Notes: generated from the letters alone by a model not told the origin. Positions 13,543-22,227 are shown, counted from the stretch's first letter. The stretch: DNA of 29,283 bases from Desulfuromonadales bacterium (GCA_030630015.1 DAOVNV010000004.1:1-29283), one strand, 5' to 3'. Numbers and translations are program-made.

Positions 13543-14169
13543 TCAAAGATTTCCGAAATTCTTCAGCATCGTCAGACCGACCGCCTGGCTCTTTTCCGGA
13601 TGAAACTGGGTGGCCATGACATTGTCGCGCCAGATGCTGGAGCAGAAGGACAATCCATACTCCGTTTCCGTCGCCACCACCTGTGGATCGTCGGGGACAA
13701 CATAGTAAGAGTGGACAAAATAGACGAAGCTGCCGTCATCAACTCCTGCAAACAGGGGGGAAGGCTGACGAATGGCCATGCGGTTCCAACCCATGTGCGG
13801 TATCTTGAGCTCTTCATTGCCGGCCTGCAGCCCTTGCGGGAACTTCACAACCCGGCCGGGGATGATATCGAGTCCGGCATGCCGGCCAAACTCCTCACTC
13901 TCGGTAAACAGCAATTGCAACCCCAGGCAGATGCCGAGAAACGGTTTGCCTGCATCGACATGGGTCTTGATCGGCTCGACAAAGCCACCGTCTTCAAGGT
14001 TGCGCATACAATCGCGGAAAGCCCCAACTCCGGGGAGGACCAGCTTGTCAGCGTTGGCAACCAAAGCAGGGTTATCCGTTACACGAGCTTCAAAGCCAAC
14101 CCGTTCAAAAGCCTTCTGCACACTGCGCAGGTTGCCCATGCCGTAATCAATGATCGTGATGCTGCTCAT
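13543..14169 (-). CDS. hisH: Imidazole glycerol phosphate synthase glutaminase subunit
   Basis: HisH is a class I glutamine amidotransferase that supplies ammonia to HisF. The 208-residue protein begins MSSITIIDYGMGNLRSVQKAF, has the oxyanion strand LPGVGAF, the nucleophile C81 in GICLGLQLL, and the catalytic His/Glu pair in TQFHPEKSQ. The ATG at 14169 is chosen because it gives this family N-terminus and lies one base past the hisB stop (14171); a longer reading from 14310 would run through hisB and has no support. Confidence 0.98.
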   Translation of the reverse strand: MSSITIIDYGMGNLRSVQKAFERVGFEARVTDNPALVANADKLVLPGVGAFRDCMRNLEDGGFVEPIKTHVDAGKPFLGICLGLQLLFTESEEFGRHAGLDIIPGRVVKFPQGLQAGNEELKIPHMGWNRMAIRQPSPLFAGVDDGSFVYFVHSYYVVPDDPQVVATETEYGLSFCSSIWRDNVMATQFHPEKSQAVGLTMLKNFGNL

Positions 14170-14170
14170 A

Positions 14171-14761
14171 TTATTCAAGCTTCCCCTTGGATGAGAGGAC
14201 ACCTTCCACGCGCGAGTCGAACTGGGTGGCCTCGTCCAGCGCACGGGCCAGGGCCTTGAAAACCGCCTCGACGATATGATGCAGATTGTCGCCGTAGGCC
14301 AGGTTGACATGCAAGTTGACGCCGCCGTGATTGCAAAAAGCCGTCAAGAATTCTTCGACCAGTTCCAAGTCGAAGTTGCCGACCTGCGCCTTCGGTAAGG
14401 GCACATTGTAGACCAGGAATGGACGCCCGGAAAAATCGAGGACCACCGAGGCAAGTGACTCATGCATCGGCATGGTTGCTCGCCCGAAACGACGGATGCC
14501 GGCCTTGTCGCCAAGCGCCTGCTTGAAGGCCTCGCCCAGACAGATTCCCAAGTCCTCAACAGTGTGGTGCGCGTCGATCTCCAGATCACCACGGGCCTCG
14601 ATCTCCAGGTCAAAAAAGCCGTGACGGGCGATCTGAGTCAACATGTGATCGAAAAACGGCACCCCGGTCTCGATACTGTGTTCGCCAGTTCCGTCGAGGT
14701 TCAGGTTCAGCTTGATTGCCGTTTCGTTGGTTGTCCGTTCAATTGTTGCTGTACGGGCCAT
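14171..14761 (-). CDS. hisB: Imidazoleglycerol-phosphate dehydratase (monofunctional)
   Basis: HisB dehydrates imidazole glycerol phosphate to imidazole acetol phosphate. The 196-residue protein has the paired Mn-binding motifs DAHHTVEDLGICLGEA and GDNLHHIVEAVFKALARAL, plus GVPFFDHML near the N-terminus. No phosphatase domain is fused, unlike enterobacterial HisB. The ATG at 14761 follows GGAGG with six-base spacing, which decides the start; the ORF open to 14836 is an unlikely extension. hisC, often found next to hisB, is absent between hisD and hisB; a 151-nt repeat-bearing spacer is there instead. Confidence 0.98.
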   Translation of the reverse strand: MARTATIERTTNETAIKLNLNLDGTGEHSIETGVPFFDHMLTQIARHGFFDLEIEARGDLEIDAHHTVEDLGICLGEAFKQALGDKAGIRRFGRATMPMHESLASVVLDFSGRPFLVYNVPLPKAQVGNFDLELVEEFLTAFCNHGGVNLHVNLAYGDNLHHIVEAVFKALARALDEATQFDSRVEGVLSSKGKLE

Positions 14762-14805
14762 TCGATCCTCCATAAACAATTTAAAAAACCAAAGGCATTT
14801 ATTGG

Positions 14806-14896
14806 CCGCGGTCAAAATCTGTGAACTTCGGTACACGCAAAATCAAAACCAATTTAAGTTTTTGACTTTACAGATTTTGACAGATCTTGACCGCGG
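14806..14896. repeat. Inverted repeat with duplicated right arm, hisD-hisB spacer
   Basis: The left arm CCGCGGTCAAAATCTGT (14806-14822) matches the reverse complement of 14880-14896 at 16 of 17 positions. Its inner part GTCAAAATCTGT also matches perfectly the reverse complement of 14870-14881, so two overlapping right arms compete for one left arm. No ORF is present; the middle is AT-rich. Confidence 0.65.
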
Positions 14897-14912
14897 CGAA
14901 AAATAGTTTTTT

Positions 14913-16205
14913 CTATTTTCTCAATCGGATCGAAACCGACTTCGCATGCGCTTCCAACCCTTCCAGTTCGGCAATCGTGATGATCGCGTCACCGAGCCGG
15001 TGCAGTCCCTCTTCCGTGAAGGAAACCAGACTTGTTTTTTTCACAAAATCCCCGGTCCCGAGCGGTGAGAAGAAGCGTGCCGTGCCGCCGGTCGGCAGGG
15101 TGTGATTGGGGCCGGCCAGATAATCACCGGCAGCCTCGGGCGTATTGTGACCGAGGAAAACCGCTCCCGCATGCCGGATCTGCTTAAGCAGTTCGAAAGG
15201 TTCAGCCACGGCCAGCTCGAGATGCTCAGGAGCAATCCGGTTGCTGAAGGCAGCCGCCTCGGCCAGGTCGCGGGCGAGGATCACAGCACCGTAGCGATCA
15301 ATCGATTGGCGGGCGATTGCTTCGCGGCTGAGCTGCGACAACTGCTCCTCAATCTCCTCTCTGACCCGTTGCGCAAAGGCTTCGTCAGTGGTAATCAGAA
15401 TAGATGATGCCAGTTCGTCGTGTTCGGCCTGCGACAGCAGGTCGGCGGCAATATGCGCCGGCTCGCCGCTGCCGTCATTGATCACCAGGATTTCACTGGG
15501 ACCGGCAATCATGTCGATATCAACCCGGCCGAAGACCATGCGCTTGGCGGTCGCCACGTAGATGTTGCCGGGGCCGGTAATCTTATCGACCCGCGGTACA
15601 GTTTCAGTGCCATAAGCCAGAGCGGCAACGGCCTGGGCTCCGCCGATTTTGAAAATCCGGTCGACGCCGGCCAGGTCGGCCGCAGCCAGGACGTAGGGGT
15701 TGATTTCTCCATCCGGCATTGGCACCACCATGATGATCTCGCCAACCCCGGCTACCTTAGCCGGAACCGCGTTCATCAGGACTGACGAAGGGTAGGTCGC
15801 CTTGCCGCCCGGCACGTAAATACCGACTCGGTCCAGCGGACGGACCATCTGCCCGACCTGGACGTCAGGTTCATCACTCGACAGCCAGGTCTCCTCTTTT
15901 TGCTTGCGGTGGAAACTTGCTATCCGCTCCGCAGCCAGCTTCAAGGCCTGCAGGGCCCCGGGGTCGACAGCGGCCAGGGCCTGATCGATCTCGGTACGAC
16001 TGACCTGGAGGCTTTGCGCAGATAAGGAGAGCCGATCGAAACGGGCCGTGTATTCAAACAGAGCCTGGTCGCCGCGCACACGAACATCGGCAAGAATCTC
16101 CTGCACCGTCTGCTCTACCTCAGGCGGCACAGTTTCGGCTCGCTCCAGGATCTGGCGGAATGTTTCTTCGAAATCCGGATCTGAAAAACGCAGGAAGCGG
16201 ATCAT
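14913..16205 (-). CDS. hisD: Histidinol dehydrogenase
   Basis: HisD oxidises L-histidinol to L-histidine in two NAD-dependent steps. The 430-residue protein has the conserved GRVGIYVPGGKATYPSS-like entry (DRVGIYVPGG), KITGPGNIYVATAKR, DMIAGPSEILVI, the SQAEHDE metal-ligand segment, the catalytic IAPEHLELA and the C-terminal GPNHTLPTGG. The ATG at 16205 follows AGGAAGG and is preferred over the TTG at 16223, which would add six residues. It lies 36 nt after hisG. Confidence 0.98.
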   Translation of the reverse strand: MIRFLRFSDPDFEETFRQILERAETVPPEVEQTVQEILADVRVRGDQALFEYTARFDRLSLSAQSLQVSRTEIDQALAAVDPGALQALKLAAERIASFHRKQKEETWLSSDEPDVQVGQMVRPLDRVGIYVPGGKATYPSSVLMNAVPAKVAGVGEIIMVVPMPDGEINPYVLAAADLAGVDRIFKIGGAQAVAALAYGTETVPRVDKITGPGNIYVATAKRMVFGRVDIDMIAGPSEILVINDGSGEPAHIAADLLSQAEHDELASSILITTDEAFAQRVREEIEEQLSQLSREAIARQSIDRYGAVILARDLAEAAAFSNRIAPEHLELAVAEPFELLKQIRHAGAVFLGHNTPEAAGDYLAGPNHTLPTGGTARFFSPLGTGDFVKKTSLVSFTEEGLHRLGDAIITIAELEGLEAHAKSVSIRLRK

Positions 16206-16241
16206 GTCCTTCCTCTCTGACAAGGGCCCGCTAACAACGGG

Positions 16242-16904
16242 TCAACCCGAGATACGGGGGCCAGCCTCGACAACCTTCTCCAAGTCTTCCAGTAATTGCG
16301 TGATGCGCCGATGCTTGGTTTTCAGGCTGGCGCGATTGACAATCAGGCGACTGGTCACTTCGGCAATCGTCTCGACTTCCACCAGGCCGTTGTCGCGCAT
16401 GGTCGCTCCGGTCGACACCAGGTCGACGATACGTTCGGCCAGACCGACGATCGGCGCCAGTTCGATGGAGCCGTACAGCTTGATCAGTTCGACCTGGATG
16501 CCCTTCTCGGCGAAAAAACGTTCGGTGACATTCGGATACTTGGTCGCCACACGGATATTCGACCATCCGGCCGGATCGTCATCACGACGCAACTCCGCCG
16601 GTTCCGCAACCACCAGCCGACAATAACCGAACTGCAAGTCGAGAGGCTCGTAGAGATCACGGTTCTGCTCAAGCAGAGTATCCTTGCCCACCACCCCGAT
16701 ATCAGCAGATCCGTACTCGACATAGGTAGGAACATCCTGGGCCCGGACCGCCATGAAGCGGAACTTGTCTTCGCGATTCTCGAAAACCAGCTTACGGTTG
16801 CTCTCCGCCATTTCCGGACAGGTGATGCCGATCTTGCCGAACAGGCTCATGGAATCCTGCATGATGCGCCCTTTGGGCAGGGCAAAAGTCAGATAGTCGC
16901 TCAT
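16242..16904 (-). CDS. hisG: ATP phosphoribosyltransferase, short form (HisG-S)
   Basis: HisG catalyses the first committed step, condensing ATP with PRPP. The 220-residue protein begins MSDYLTFALPKGRIMQDS and contains the PRPP-binding segment DLVSTGATMRDNGLVEVE. It ends soon after the catalytic domain, so it lacks the C-terminal allosteric histidine-binding domain of long HisG. Short forms work as hetero-octamers with HisZ, which is not in this window. The ATG at 16904 has GGAG upstream; the longer ORF reading to 17120 overlaps murA out of frame and is rejected. The start is 19 nt after the murA stop. Confidence 0.97.
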   Translation of the reverse strand: MSDYLTFALPKGRIMQDSMSLFGKIGITCPEMAESNRKLVFENREDKFRFMAVRAQDVPTYVEYGSADIGVVGKDTLLEQNRDLYEPLDLQFGYCRLVVAEPAELRRDDDPAGWSNIRVATKYPNVTERFFAEKGIQVELIKLYGSIELAPIVGLAERIVDLVSTGATMRDNGLVEVETIAEVTSRLIVNRASLKTKHRRITQLLEDLEKVVEAGPRISG

Positions 16905-16923
16905 AGTTCTCCACTTATCCGGG

Positions 16924-18183
16924 TTAGGAGGCTGTCGGTACCCGTTCAATATCAGCTCCGAGGCTGCGGAACTTTTCCTCCAACGATTCGTAGCCGCGGT
17001 CCAGATGGTAAATACGTGAAATCTCCGTCGTATTGTCTGCGGCGAGCCCGGCCAGCACAAGGCAGGCGCTGGCCCGCAAGTCGGTTGCCATAACCGGCGC
17101 GCCCAGCAATCCGGGGACACCCTTTATCGTTGCGGTGTGCCCTTCAATGGTAATATCCGCTCCCATCCTCTGCAACTCGCAAACATGCATGAACCGGTTT
17201 TCGAAGACGGTTTCGGTAATCATACTCGAACCTGAGCACAAGGTCATCAGCGTCATGAACTGAGCCTGCATGTCGGTCGGAAAACCCGGGTGGGGCTGGG
17301 TTTTGATATTGACCGGCAAAATTTCCCGGGGACCGGCAACCAGGATGCCGTCTTCCTCAACGGAACATTCTGCCCCAGCTTCTTCGAGTTTGCTAAGTAG
17401 CGCTTCCATATGTTCCGGGCGCGCATTGTTGACCTTGATGCGCCCCCCGGTCAGTGCCGCGGCAATCAGGTAGGTCCCCGCTTCGATACGATCCGGCATC
17501 ACCTGGTGGTCCATACCCCCCAGGCTGTCCACACCTTCTATGACGATTGTATCGCTGCCCGCCCCCTCAATCCTTGCTCCCATACCACACAGAGCGACAG
17601 CCAGGTCGCTGATCTCCGGCTCCCGTGCAGCATTCTCGATAACGGTCGTCCCTTGAGCCAGAGTGGCCGCCATCATCAGGTTCTCCGTACCACCGACCGT
17701 CGGGGTGTCGAGATAGATGCGCGCGCCCTGCAAACGCTTGGCACGCGCCTCGACATAACCGTGGTCGAGGGTAATTTCGGCCCCCATCGCCTCCAATCCC
17801 TTGAGATGCAGGTTGATCGGCCGGGCTCCGATGGCGCAACCTCCCGGCAGACTGACCCGGGCACGGCCGCATCTGGCCAGCAGGGGGCCGAGCACGAGGA
17901 CCGACGCCCGCATGGTACGAACCAGGTCATAGGGCGCTTCCTTGCCATTCAGGGCGTCCGTTGTAACCTGCAGGGTCCCGTTTTCACTTTGTACCCTGGC
18001 GCCGAGTCCCGTCAACAGCTGCTCCGCGGTTCGGATATCCCTCAAGCGTGGCAAATTCCCCAAACGATGCGGTCCCGGCGCCAGCAGGGTCGCGAACATC
18101 AACGGCAAGGCGGCATTTTTTGCACCACTGGCTGACACGCTCCCCTGCAGGCATCGACCGCCATGAATAATAATCTTGTCCAA
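16924..18183 (-). CDS. murA: UDP-N-acetylglucosamine 1-carboxyvinyltransferase
   Basis: MurA transfers enolpyruvate from PEP to UDP-GlcNAc, the first cytoplasmic step of peptidoglycan synthesis, and is the fosfomycin target. The 419 residues match the family length, with SGAKNAALPL (15-27 region), the active-site loop GGCAIGARP (C116), TPTVGGTENLMMAA and HPGFPTDMQAQFM. The active-site cysteine is present, so it should be fosfomycin-sensitive in principle. The start is TTG (18183), with AGGG upstream overlapping the prmC stop; no in-frame ATG gives the conserved N-terminus. Confidence 0.98.
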   Translation of the reverse strand: MDKIIIHGGRCLQGSVSASGAKNAALPLMFATLLAPGPHRLGNLPRLRDIRTAEQLLTGLGARVQSENGTLQVTTDALNGKEAPYDLVRTMRASVLVLGPLLARCGRARVSLPGGCAIGARPINLHLKGLEAMGAEITLDHGYVEARAKRLQGARIYLDTPTVGGTENLMMAATLAQGTTVIENAAREPEISDLAVALCGMGARIEGAGSDTIVIEGVDSLGGMDHQVMPDRIEAGTYLIAAALTGGRIKVNNARPEHMEALLSKLEEAGAECSVEEDGILVAGPREILPVNIKTQPHPGFPTDMQAQFMTLMTLCSGSSMITETVFENRFMHVCELQRMGADITIEGHTATIKGVPGLLGAPVMATDLRASACLVLAGLAADNTTEISRIYHLDRGYESLEEKFRSLGADIERVPTAS

Positions 18184-18188
18184 TGTTT

Positions 18189-19055
18189 CTACCCTGTCTG
18201 AAGATCGGCCCGCCCATAAACCACGCGCGGGATGTCAGCATAATCTTTTCGCACACCAAGTTCTGACAACCCGGCCTGTTCAAACAACTCCAGAACCATG
18301 GCCGCCTGGCTGGCGCCAACCTCAACGAGCAGCCACCCGCCCGGCTTAAGCACACTCAACGCCTGCCTGGACAGCTGCCGGTAGGCATCCAGTCCATCGG
18401 CCCCGCCATGTAATGCCATTCTGGGCTCATAATCACGCACCTCGGGCATCAAGCCGGCCCATTCGGTCTCGGAGATATATGGCGGATTGCTCACCACCAG
18501 GTCATACGGTCCCGGCGGAAGAGCTGCCAGATCGGCCTCCCTGAAAGTGATCTGACCAGCCAGGGAATGCCGTTCGGCATTGGCGCGTGCAACCTCAAGG
18601 GCCTGACAGCTACAGTCGATCGCCGTGATTTCAACGGCAGTCCTTTCGTGAGCGACCGCAATCGCAATCGCCCCGCTGCCGGTCCCCACATCAATCATAC
18701 TGCCGGGGTTGTTCAGGCGCTGCAATGCTTCTTCGACGAGAACTTCCGTATCAGGACGCGGGATCAGGACCTCCGGGCCAACCTGCAGCGCCAGTGACCA
18801 GAATTCCGTTTCTCCCAAGATATACTGCACGGGCTCGTGTTCGGCCCGCCGTCGAACTTTCTCGCGGAATCCGGTCAGTTCCTGTTCTGTCAGCGGGCGG
18901 TCAAAATTAACATAGAGCCCGACCCGGTCAAGATCAAGGGTGTCTGCCAGCAGCAACTCGGCATCAAGCCGGCCCGAGTCGATACCCTTCCCCTCGAAAT
19001 AGTCCGCAGTCCAACGCAAAATTTTGATGACCGTCCAGCGCTCGGCCAAGCTCAA
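18189..19055 (-). CDS. prmC: Peptide chain release factor N5-glutamine methyltransferase
   Basis: PrmC (HemK) methylates the glutamine of the GGQ motif of release factors. The 288-residue protein has an N-terminal helical RF-binding domain, the SAM-binding DVGTGSGAIAIA (122-133), and the catalytic NPPY tetrapeptide (190-193). It sits directly after its substrate gene prfA. Two TTG codons compete as start: 19055, whose TTGA overlaps the prfA stop, and 19049, which is six bases past GGAGGT. The downstream one has better ribosome-binding spacing and would make the protein two residues shorter. Confidence 0.96.
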   Translation of the reverse strand: MSLAERWTVIKILRWTADYFEGKGIDSGRLDAELLLADTLDLDRVGLYVNFDRPLTEQELTGFREKVRRRAEHEPVQYILGETEFWSLALQVGPEVLIPRPDTEVLVEEALQRLNNPGSMIDVGTGSGAIAIAVAHERTAVEITAIDCSCQALEVARANAERHSLAGQITFREADLAALPPGPYDLVVSNPPYISETEWAGLMPEVRDYEPRMALHGGADGLDAYRQLSRQALSVLKPGGWLLVEVGASQAAMVLELFEQAGLSELGVRKDYADIPRVVYGRADLQTG

Positions 19056-20119
19056 ACCTCCTGACCCGCCAACTGTTCGGCCTGAAAGTAGGTCACCAAG
19101 GCATCGAAGAGTTCATCCAGGTCGCCCTGCATGATCCCGTCGAGTTTATAGAGTGTCAGCCCGATCCTGTGATCGGTACAGCGACCCTGCGGGAAATTGT
19201 AAGTCCTGATCCGTTCGGAACGATCGCCGCTGCCAACCTGGCTTTTACGGTCGGCGGCCATCTGCGCGCGCTGTTCCGCCTGCATGCTGTCGAGCAGACG
19301 TGACTTGAGGACTTTCATCGCCTTGGCTTTGTTCTTGTGCTGGGATTTTTCATCCTGGCATGAGACCACCACCCCGCTCGGGATATGGGTAATCCGCACC
19401 GCCGATTCAGTCTTGTTGACATGCTGTCCGCCAGCTCCCGAGGCCCGATAAAGATCAATACGCAGATCAGTCGGATCGATATCGACATCGACATCTTCAG
19501 CCTCCGGCAAAACCGCAACAGTACAGGCCGAAGTGTGGATCCGGCCCTGAGCCTCGGTCTCCGGTACGCGCTGCACGCGATGCGTCCCGCTCTCATACTT
19601 GAAGCGTGAATAAACACCCTTGCCGCTTACCAGCGCGATGACTTCCTTGAACCCGCCGGCGTCCGATTCGGCAGAACTCAGCAGTTCAACTTTCCAGCCC
19701 TGGCATTCGGCATAACGGGTATACATCCTGAACAGGTTGCCGGCAAACAGTGCTGCCTCGTCCCCCCCCGTCCCGGCACGGACCTCCAGGATGATATTTT
19801 TCGTATCATTGGGGTCCTTGGGAATCAGCAGGACCTTGAGCTGCTGCTCAAGAGCTGCACGCTCCTCCTCCAGTTCCGCAATTTCCGCCCGAGCCATCTC
19901 GCGCACATCGAGATCAGCGTCCCGCAGCAGTTCCTGACTCCCCGCAACCTCGTCGCCCAGCCTGCAAAAACGATTGTAAATCCCGACCATCTCGATCAGC
20001 TCGGCATGTTCCTTGGTGAGTCCCCGGTAGCGGGCCTGATCCTGGATCACTTGAGGGTCGGCCAGCAACCCCTCAACTTCACGAAACCGGTCGGCAATTG
20101 CTTCAAGTTTATTAATCAT
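19052..20119 (-). CDS. prfA: Peptide chain release factor 1
   Basis: RF1 terminates translation at UAA and UAG. The 355-residue protein carries the stop-codon-reading P-x-T motif as PET in HRVQRVPETEAQGRIHTSA (RF2 would have SPF), and the peptidyl-tRNA hydrolysis motif GGQ in SGAGGQHVNKTESAVR. The N-terminal domain is a long helical segment. The ATG at 20119 gives the usual MINKLEAIADRF start, but no clear ribosome-binding site precedes it. A perfect hairpin lies about 47 nt upstream. It is the first gene of prfA-prmC-murA-his. Confidence 0.98.
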   Translation of the reverse strand: MINKLEAIADRFREVEGLLADPQVIQDQARYRGLTKEHAELIEMVGIYNRFCRLGDEVAGSQELLRDADLDVREMARAEIAELEEERAALEQQLKVLLIPKDPNDTKNIILEVRAGTGGDEAALFAGNLFRMYTRYAECQGWKVELLSSAESDAGGFKEVIALVSGKGVYSRFKYESGTHRVQRVPETEAQGRIHTSACTVAVLPEAEDVDVDIDPTDLRIDLYRASGAGGQHVNKTESAVRITHIPSGVVVSCQDEKSQHKNKAKAMKVLKSRLLDSMQAEQRAQMAADRKSQVGSGDRSERIRTYNFPQGRCTDHRIGLTLYKLDGIMQGDLDELFDALVTYFQAEQLAGQEV

Positions 20120-20554
20120 TGATAAACAGTCCGATTAGAAAAACACCGCCCGGCAACAGATCGATGACGGTTCAGTTGCTGAGAACCGTCACAATTTATA
20201 CTTTTAATGCCGGATGAAAAGATGACGTGTGCAAGAGCGGAAAACTGCCCATGATCAAGGGTCTTGCGAAGCAGTATGGCCACCTGATGACAGGACTGGT
20301 CAAACGGCCCTCCGACTGCAGCACTTGGGCAAAAAAGCCGTGTCGCTGTCGCCGCCACCGGTTCAGGCTGAAGAGTGTGAGTTAATCGCTGGACGAGCAT
20401 GACCCTCTGAACCGATTTGGCCCGTGCTTCGGACCGCGTCCCGGAACGGAACTCGGCGAGAGACCTTAAACCTGAATCCGTGGATAAACGATGGATAAAG
20501 GGTGAAAATACGGACCCAGGTTAGAGAGAGGAACGCTCCGGATGAATGGTGCCC
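20120..20554. other. Long prfA upstream spacer with a perfect hairpin
   Basis: About 435 nt between the rpmE terminator and prfA have no recognisable gene. A perfect 8-bp stem (GACGGTTC at 20166-20173, GAACCGTC at 20183-20190, 9-nt loop) sits in the expected prfA leader. A minus-strand TATAAA about 20200-20195 could be a -10 element but lacks a good -35. A 94-codon open frame (20116-20400, minus) runs through most of it, overlapping the prfA start and resembling no family I know. Confidence 0.5.
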
Positions 20555-20583
20555 AAAAAAAGGACGGCCCCGCAGGGCCGTCC
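20555..20583 (-). terminator. Intrinsic terminator of rpmE
   Basis: On the minus strand a perfect 9-bp GC-rich stem (GGACGGCCC and GGGCCGTCC, 4-nt loop) is followed by seven Ts (20561-20555). It begins eight bases after the rpmE stop codon. Confidence 0.95.
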
Positions 20584-20590
20584 CGGGACG

Positions 20591-20797
20591 TTACTGCTGT
20601 TTTGCGTATTTTTTGCGGAAACGCTCGATACGGCCGGCCGTATCCATCAGTTTCTGCTTGCCTGTGAAGAACGGATGGCAAGCCGAGCAAATTTCCGTTG
20701 AGATTTCACCCACTTTTGTGGAGCGGGTCTCAAAAGTGTTGCCGCAGTGACACTTGACTGTGGCGTTGTCATACTTGGGATGGATGCCGTCTTTCAT
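20591..20797 (-). CDS. rpmE: 50S ribosomal protein L31, zinc-binding (C+) type
   Basis: This 68-residue protein is ribosomal protein L31 of the large subunit, at the intersubunit bridge. It has the zinc ligands CHCG (C16 and C18) and CSACHPFFTGKQK, the C+ form rather than the zinc-free paralogue. The C-terminal RIERFRKKY is typical. The ATG at 20797 follows AGGAG at eight bases. It is monocistronic by appearance: a candidate promoter lies upstream and a strong terminator immediately downstream. A short GGTCTG/CAGACC hairpin (20814-20833) in the leader lies just before the ribosome-binding site and could take part in autoregulation, as known for E. coli rpmE; that is inference. Confidence 0.98.
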   Translation of the reverse strand: MKDGIHPKYDNATVKCHCGNTFETRSTKVGEISTEICSACHPFFTGKQKLMDTAGRIERFRKKYAKQQ

Positions 20798-20866
20798 ATT
20801 TCTTCTCCTGATCGGTCTGGCTTTGTACAGACCCGGGATAACGGGAAAGCCCGCAAAAGGTTTGAA

Positions 20867-20895
20867 CTAATACCACTTTTAACAGGCGATTGCAA
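20867..20895 (-). promoter_or_regulatory. Candidate rpmE promoter
   Basis: The -35 TTGCAA (20895-20890) and -10 TATTAG (20872-20867) have a 17-nt spacer in the short rho-rpmE gap. Each hexamer matches consensus at four of six bases, so this is moderate support. Confidence 0.4.
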
Positions 20896-20903
20896 GCAAT
20901 TCC

Positions 20904-22151
20904 TCAGCGGTTCATATTGTCGAGGAACTCCTGGTTCGTCTTGGTCTCACCCAGTTTGTCGAGCAGAAATTCCATACTGTCAACAACGTTCATTGAGGAC
21001 AGTACCTTGCGCAGCAGCCAAATGCGCTGCAGGCTGACTGCATCGGTCAGCAGTTCTTCGCGGCGGGTACCAGACTTGTTGATATCAATTGCCGGGAAGG
21101 TGCGCTTGTCAACCAGACGCCGGTCAAGCAGAAGCTCCATGTTGCCGGTTCCCTTGAACTCCTCGAAAATGACCTCGTCCATTTTGCTGCCGGTATCAAC
21201 CAGGGCAGTGGCAATAATCGTCAGGCTACCGCCCTCCTCTATATTGCGCGCGGCACCGAAAAAACGTTTCGGTTTGTGCAAAGCGTTGGAATCGACGCCG
21301 CCGGAAAGGATTTTGCCGGAAGGCGGCACAACTGTATTGTAAGCACGTGCCAGACGCGTGATGGAATCCAGCAGGATCACGACGTCACGCTTGTGCTCAA
21401 CCAGCCGACGGGCCTTTTCGATGACCATCTCGGCAACCTGGACGTGGCGGGTGGCCGGTTCGTCAAATGTCGAGGAAATGACTTCCCCCTTAACCGTGCG
21501 CTGCATATCGGTGACCTCTTCGGGCCGTTCATCGATAAGCAACACAATCAGGTAGGCCTCAGGATGGTTTTCCGTAATCGAGTTGGCGATATTCTGCAAC
21601 AGTATGGTTTTGCCCGTGCGAGGCGGCGCAACGATCAGGGCGCGCTGTCCCTTGCCGACAGGAGAAGCCAGGTCCACCACGCGCATGGCCAGGTTGTCCG
21701 GCGTGGTTTCGAGTTTAAGTCGCTCATCCGGATAGAGCGGCGTCAGGTTGTCAAACAGGGTCTTTTCCCGAGCAACCGTTGGGTTCTCAAAGTTGACCTC
21801 GGCCACCTTGAGAAGAGCAAAGTAACGCTCGCCTTCCTTGGGCGGCCGGATCTGCCCGGAAACCGTATCCCCTGTTTTCAGGTTGAAGCGCCTGATTTGC
21901 GAAGGTGAGACGTAAATATCATCGGGTCCCGGCAGGTAGTTGGCATCAGGCGCCCGCAGAAAACCGAAACCGTCCGGCAATATTTCAAGGACGCCTTCGC
22001 CGGAAATAGCGCCATTCTTGGCAGAGGTGGCATTCAAGACAGCAAAAATCAGATCCTGTTTGCGCATCCCTGAAGCGCCTTCCACGCCCAGATCCGTGGC
22101 AAGGCCTGCCAGTTCGGTAATTTTCTTTTCTTTGAGGTCCTTCAGATTCAT
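20904..22151 (-). CDS. rho: Transcription termination factor Rho
   Basis: Rho is the hexameric RNA-dependent ATPase that terminates transcription. The 415-residue protein begins with the Rho N-terminal helical domain (LKDLKEKKITELAGLATDLG), then the RNA-binding cold-shock-like domain (GEGVLEILPDGFGFLRAPD), then the motor domain with Walker A APPRTGKT, LLIDERPEEVTDMQR and Walker B VVILLDSITRLARAYN. No large insertion is present between domains. The ATG at 22151 is five bases after GGAG; an adjacent ATG at 22154 is too close to it. The gene stands alone, with a candidate promoter about 80 nt upstream and rpmE following by 106 nt. Confidence 0.98.
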   Translation of the reverse strand: MNLKDLKEKKITELAGLATDLGVEGASGMRKQDLIFAVLNATSAKNGAISGEGVLEILPDGFGFLRAPDANYLPGPDDIYVSPSQIRRFNLKTGDTVSGQIRPPKEGERYFALLKVAEVNFENPTVAREKTLFDNLTPLYPDERLKLETTPDNLAMRVVDLASPVGKGQRALIVAPPRTGKTILLQNIANSITENHPEAYLIVLLIDERPEEVTDMQRTVKGEVISSTFDEPATRHVQVAEMVIEKARRLVEHKRDVVILLDSITRLARAYNTVVPPSGKILSGGVDSNALHKPKRFFGAARNIEEGGSLTIIATALVDTGSKMDEVIFEEFKGTGNMELLLDRRLVDKRTFPAIDINKSGTRREELLTDAVSLQRIWLLRKVLSSMNVVDSMEFLLDKLGETKTNQEFLDNMNR

Positions 22152-22227
22152 CATGTCTCCTTGCACATTGTCACAGCCGGTTCAAATAACCTGGCAGATG
22201 TGCGCCAACGGTTTGTACTCAGTATGT

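Noticed and set aside
16920..16940. Further copy of the hairpin repeat at the murA 3' end
   Set aside because: The last murA codons (ACCGACAGCCTCCTAA) resemble the repeat core only partly and encode a normal C-terminus; there is no partner arm.
20116..20400. 94-codon minus-strand ORF upstream of prfA
   Set aside because: There is no ribosome-binding site and no recognisable family; it overlaps the prfA start and runs through the perfect hairpin. A real gene is not excluded, but the sequence does not support one.
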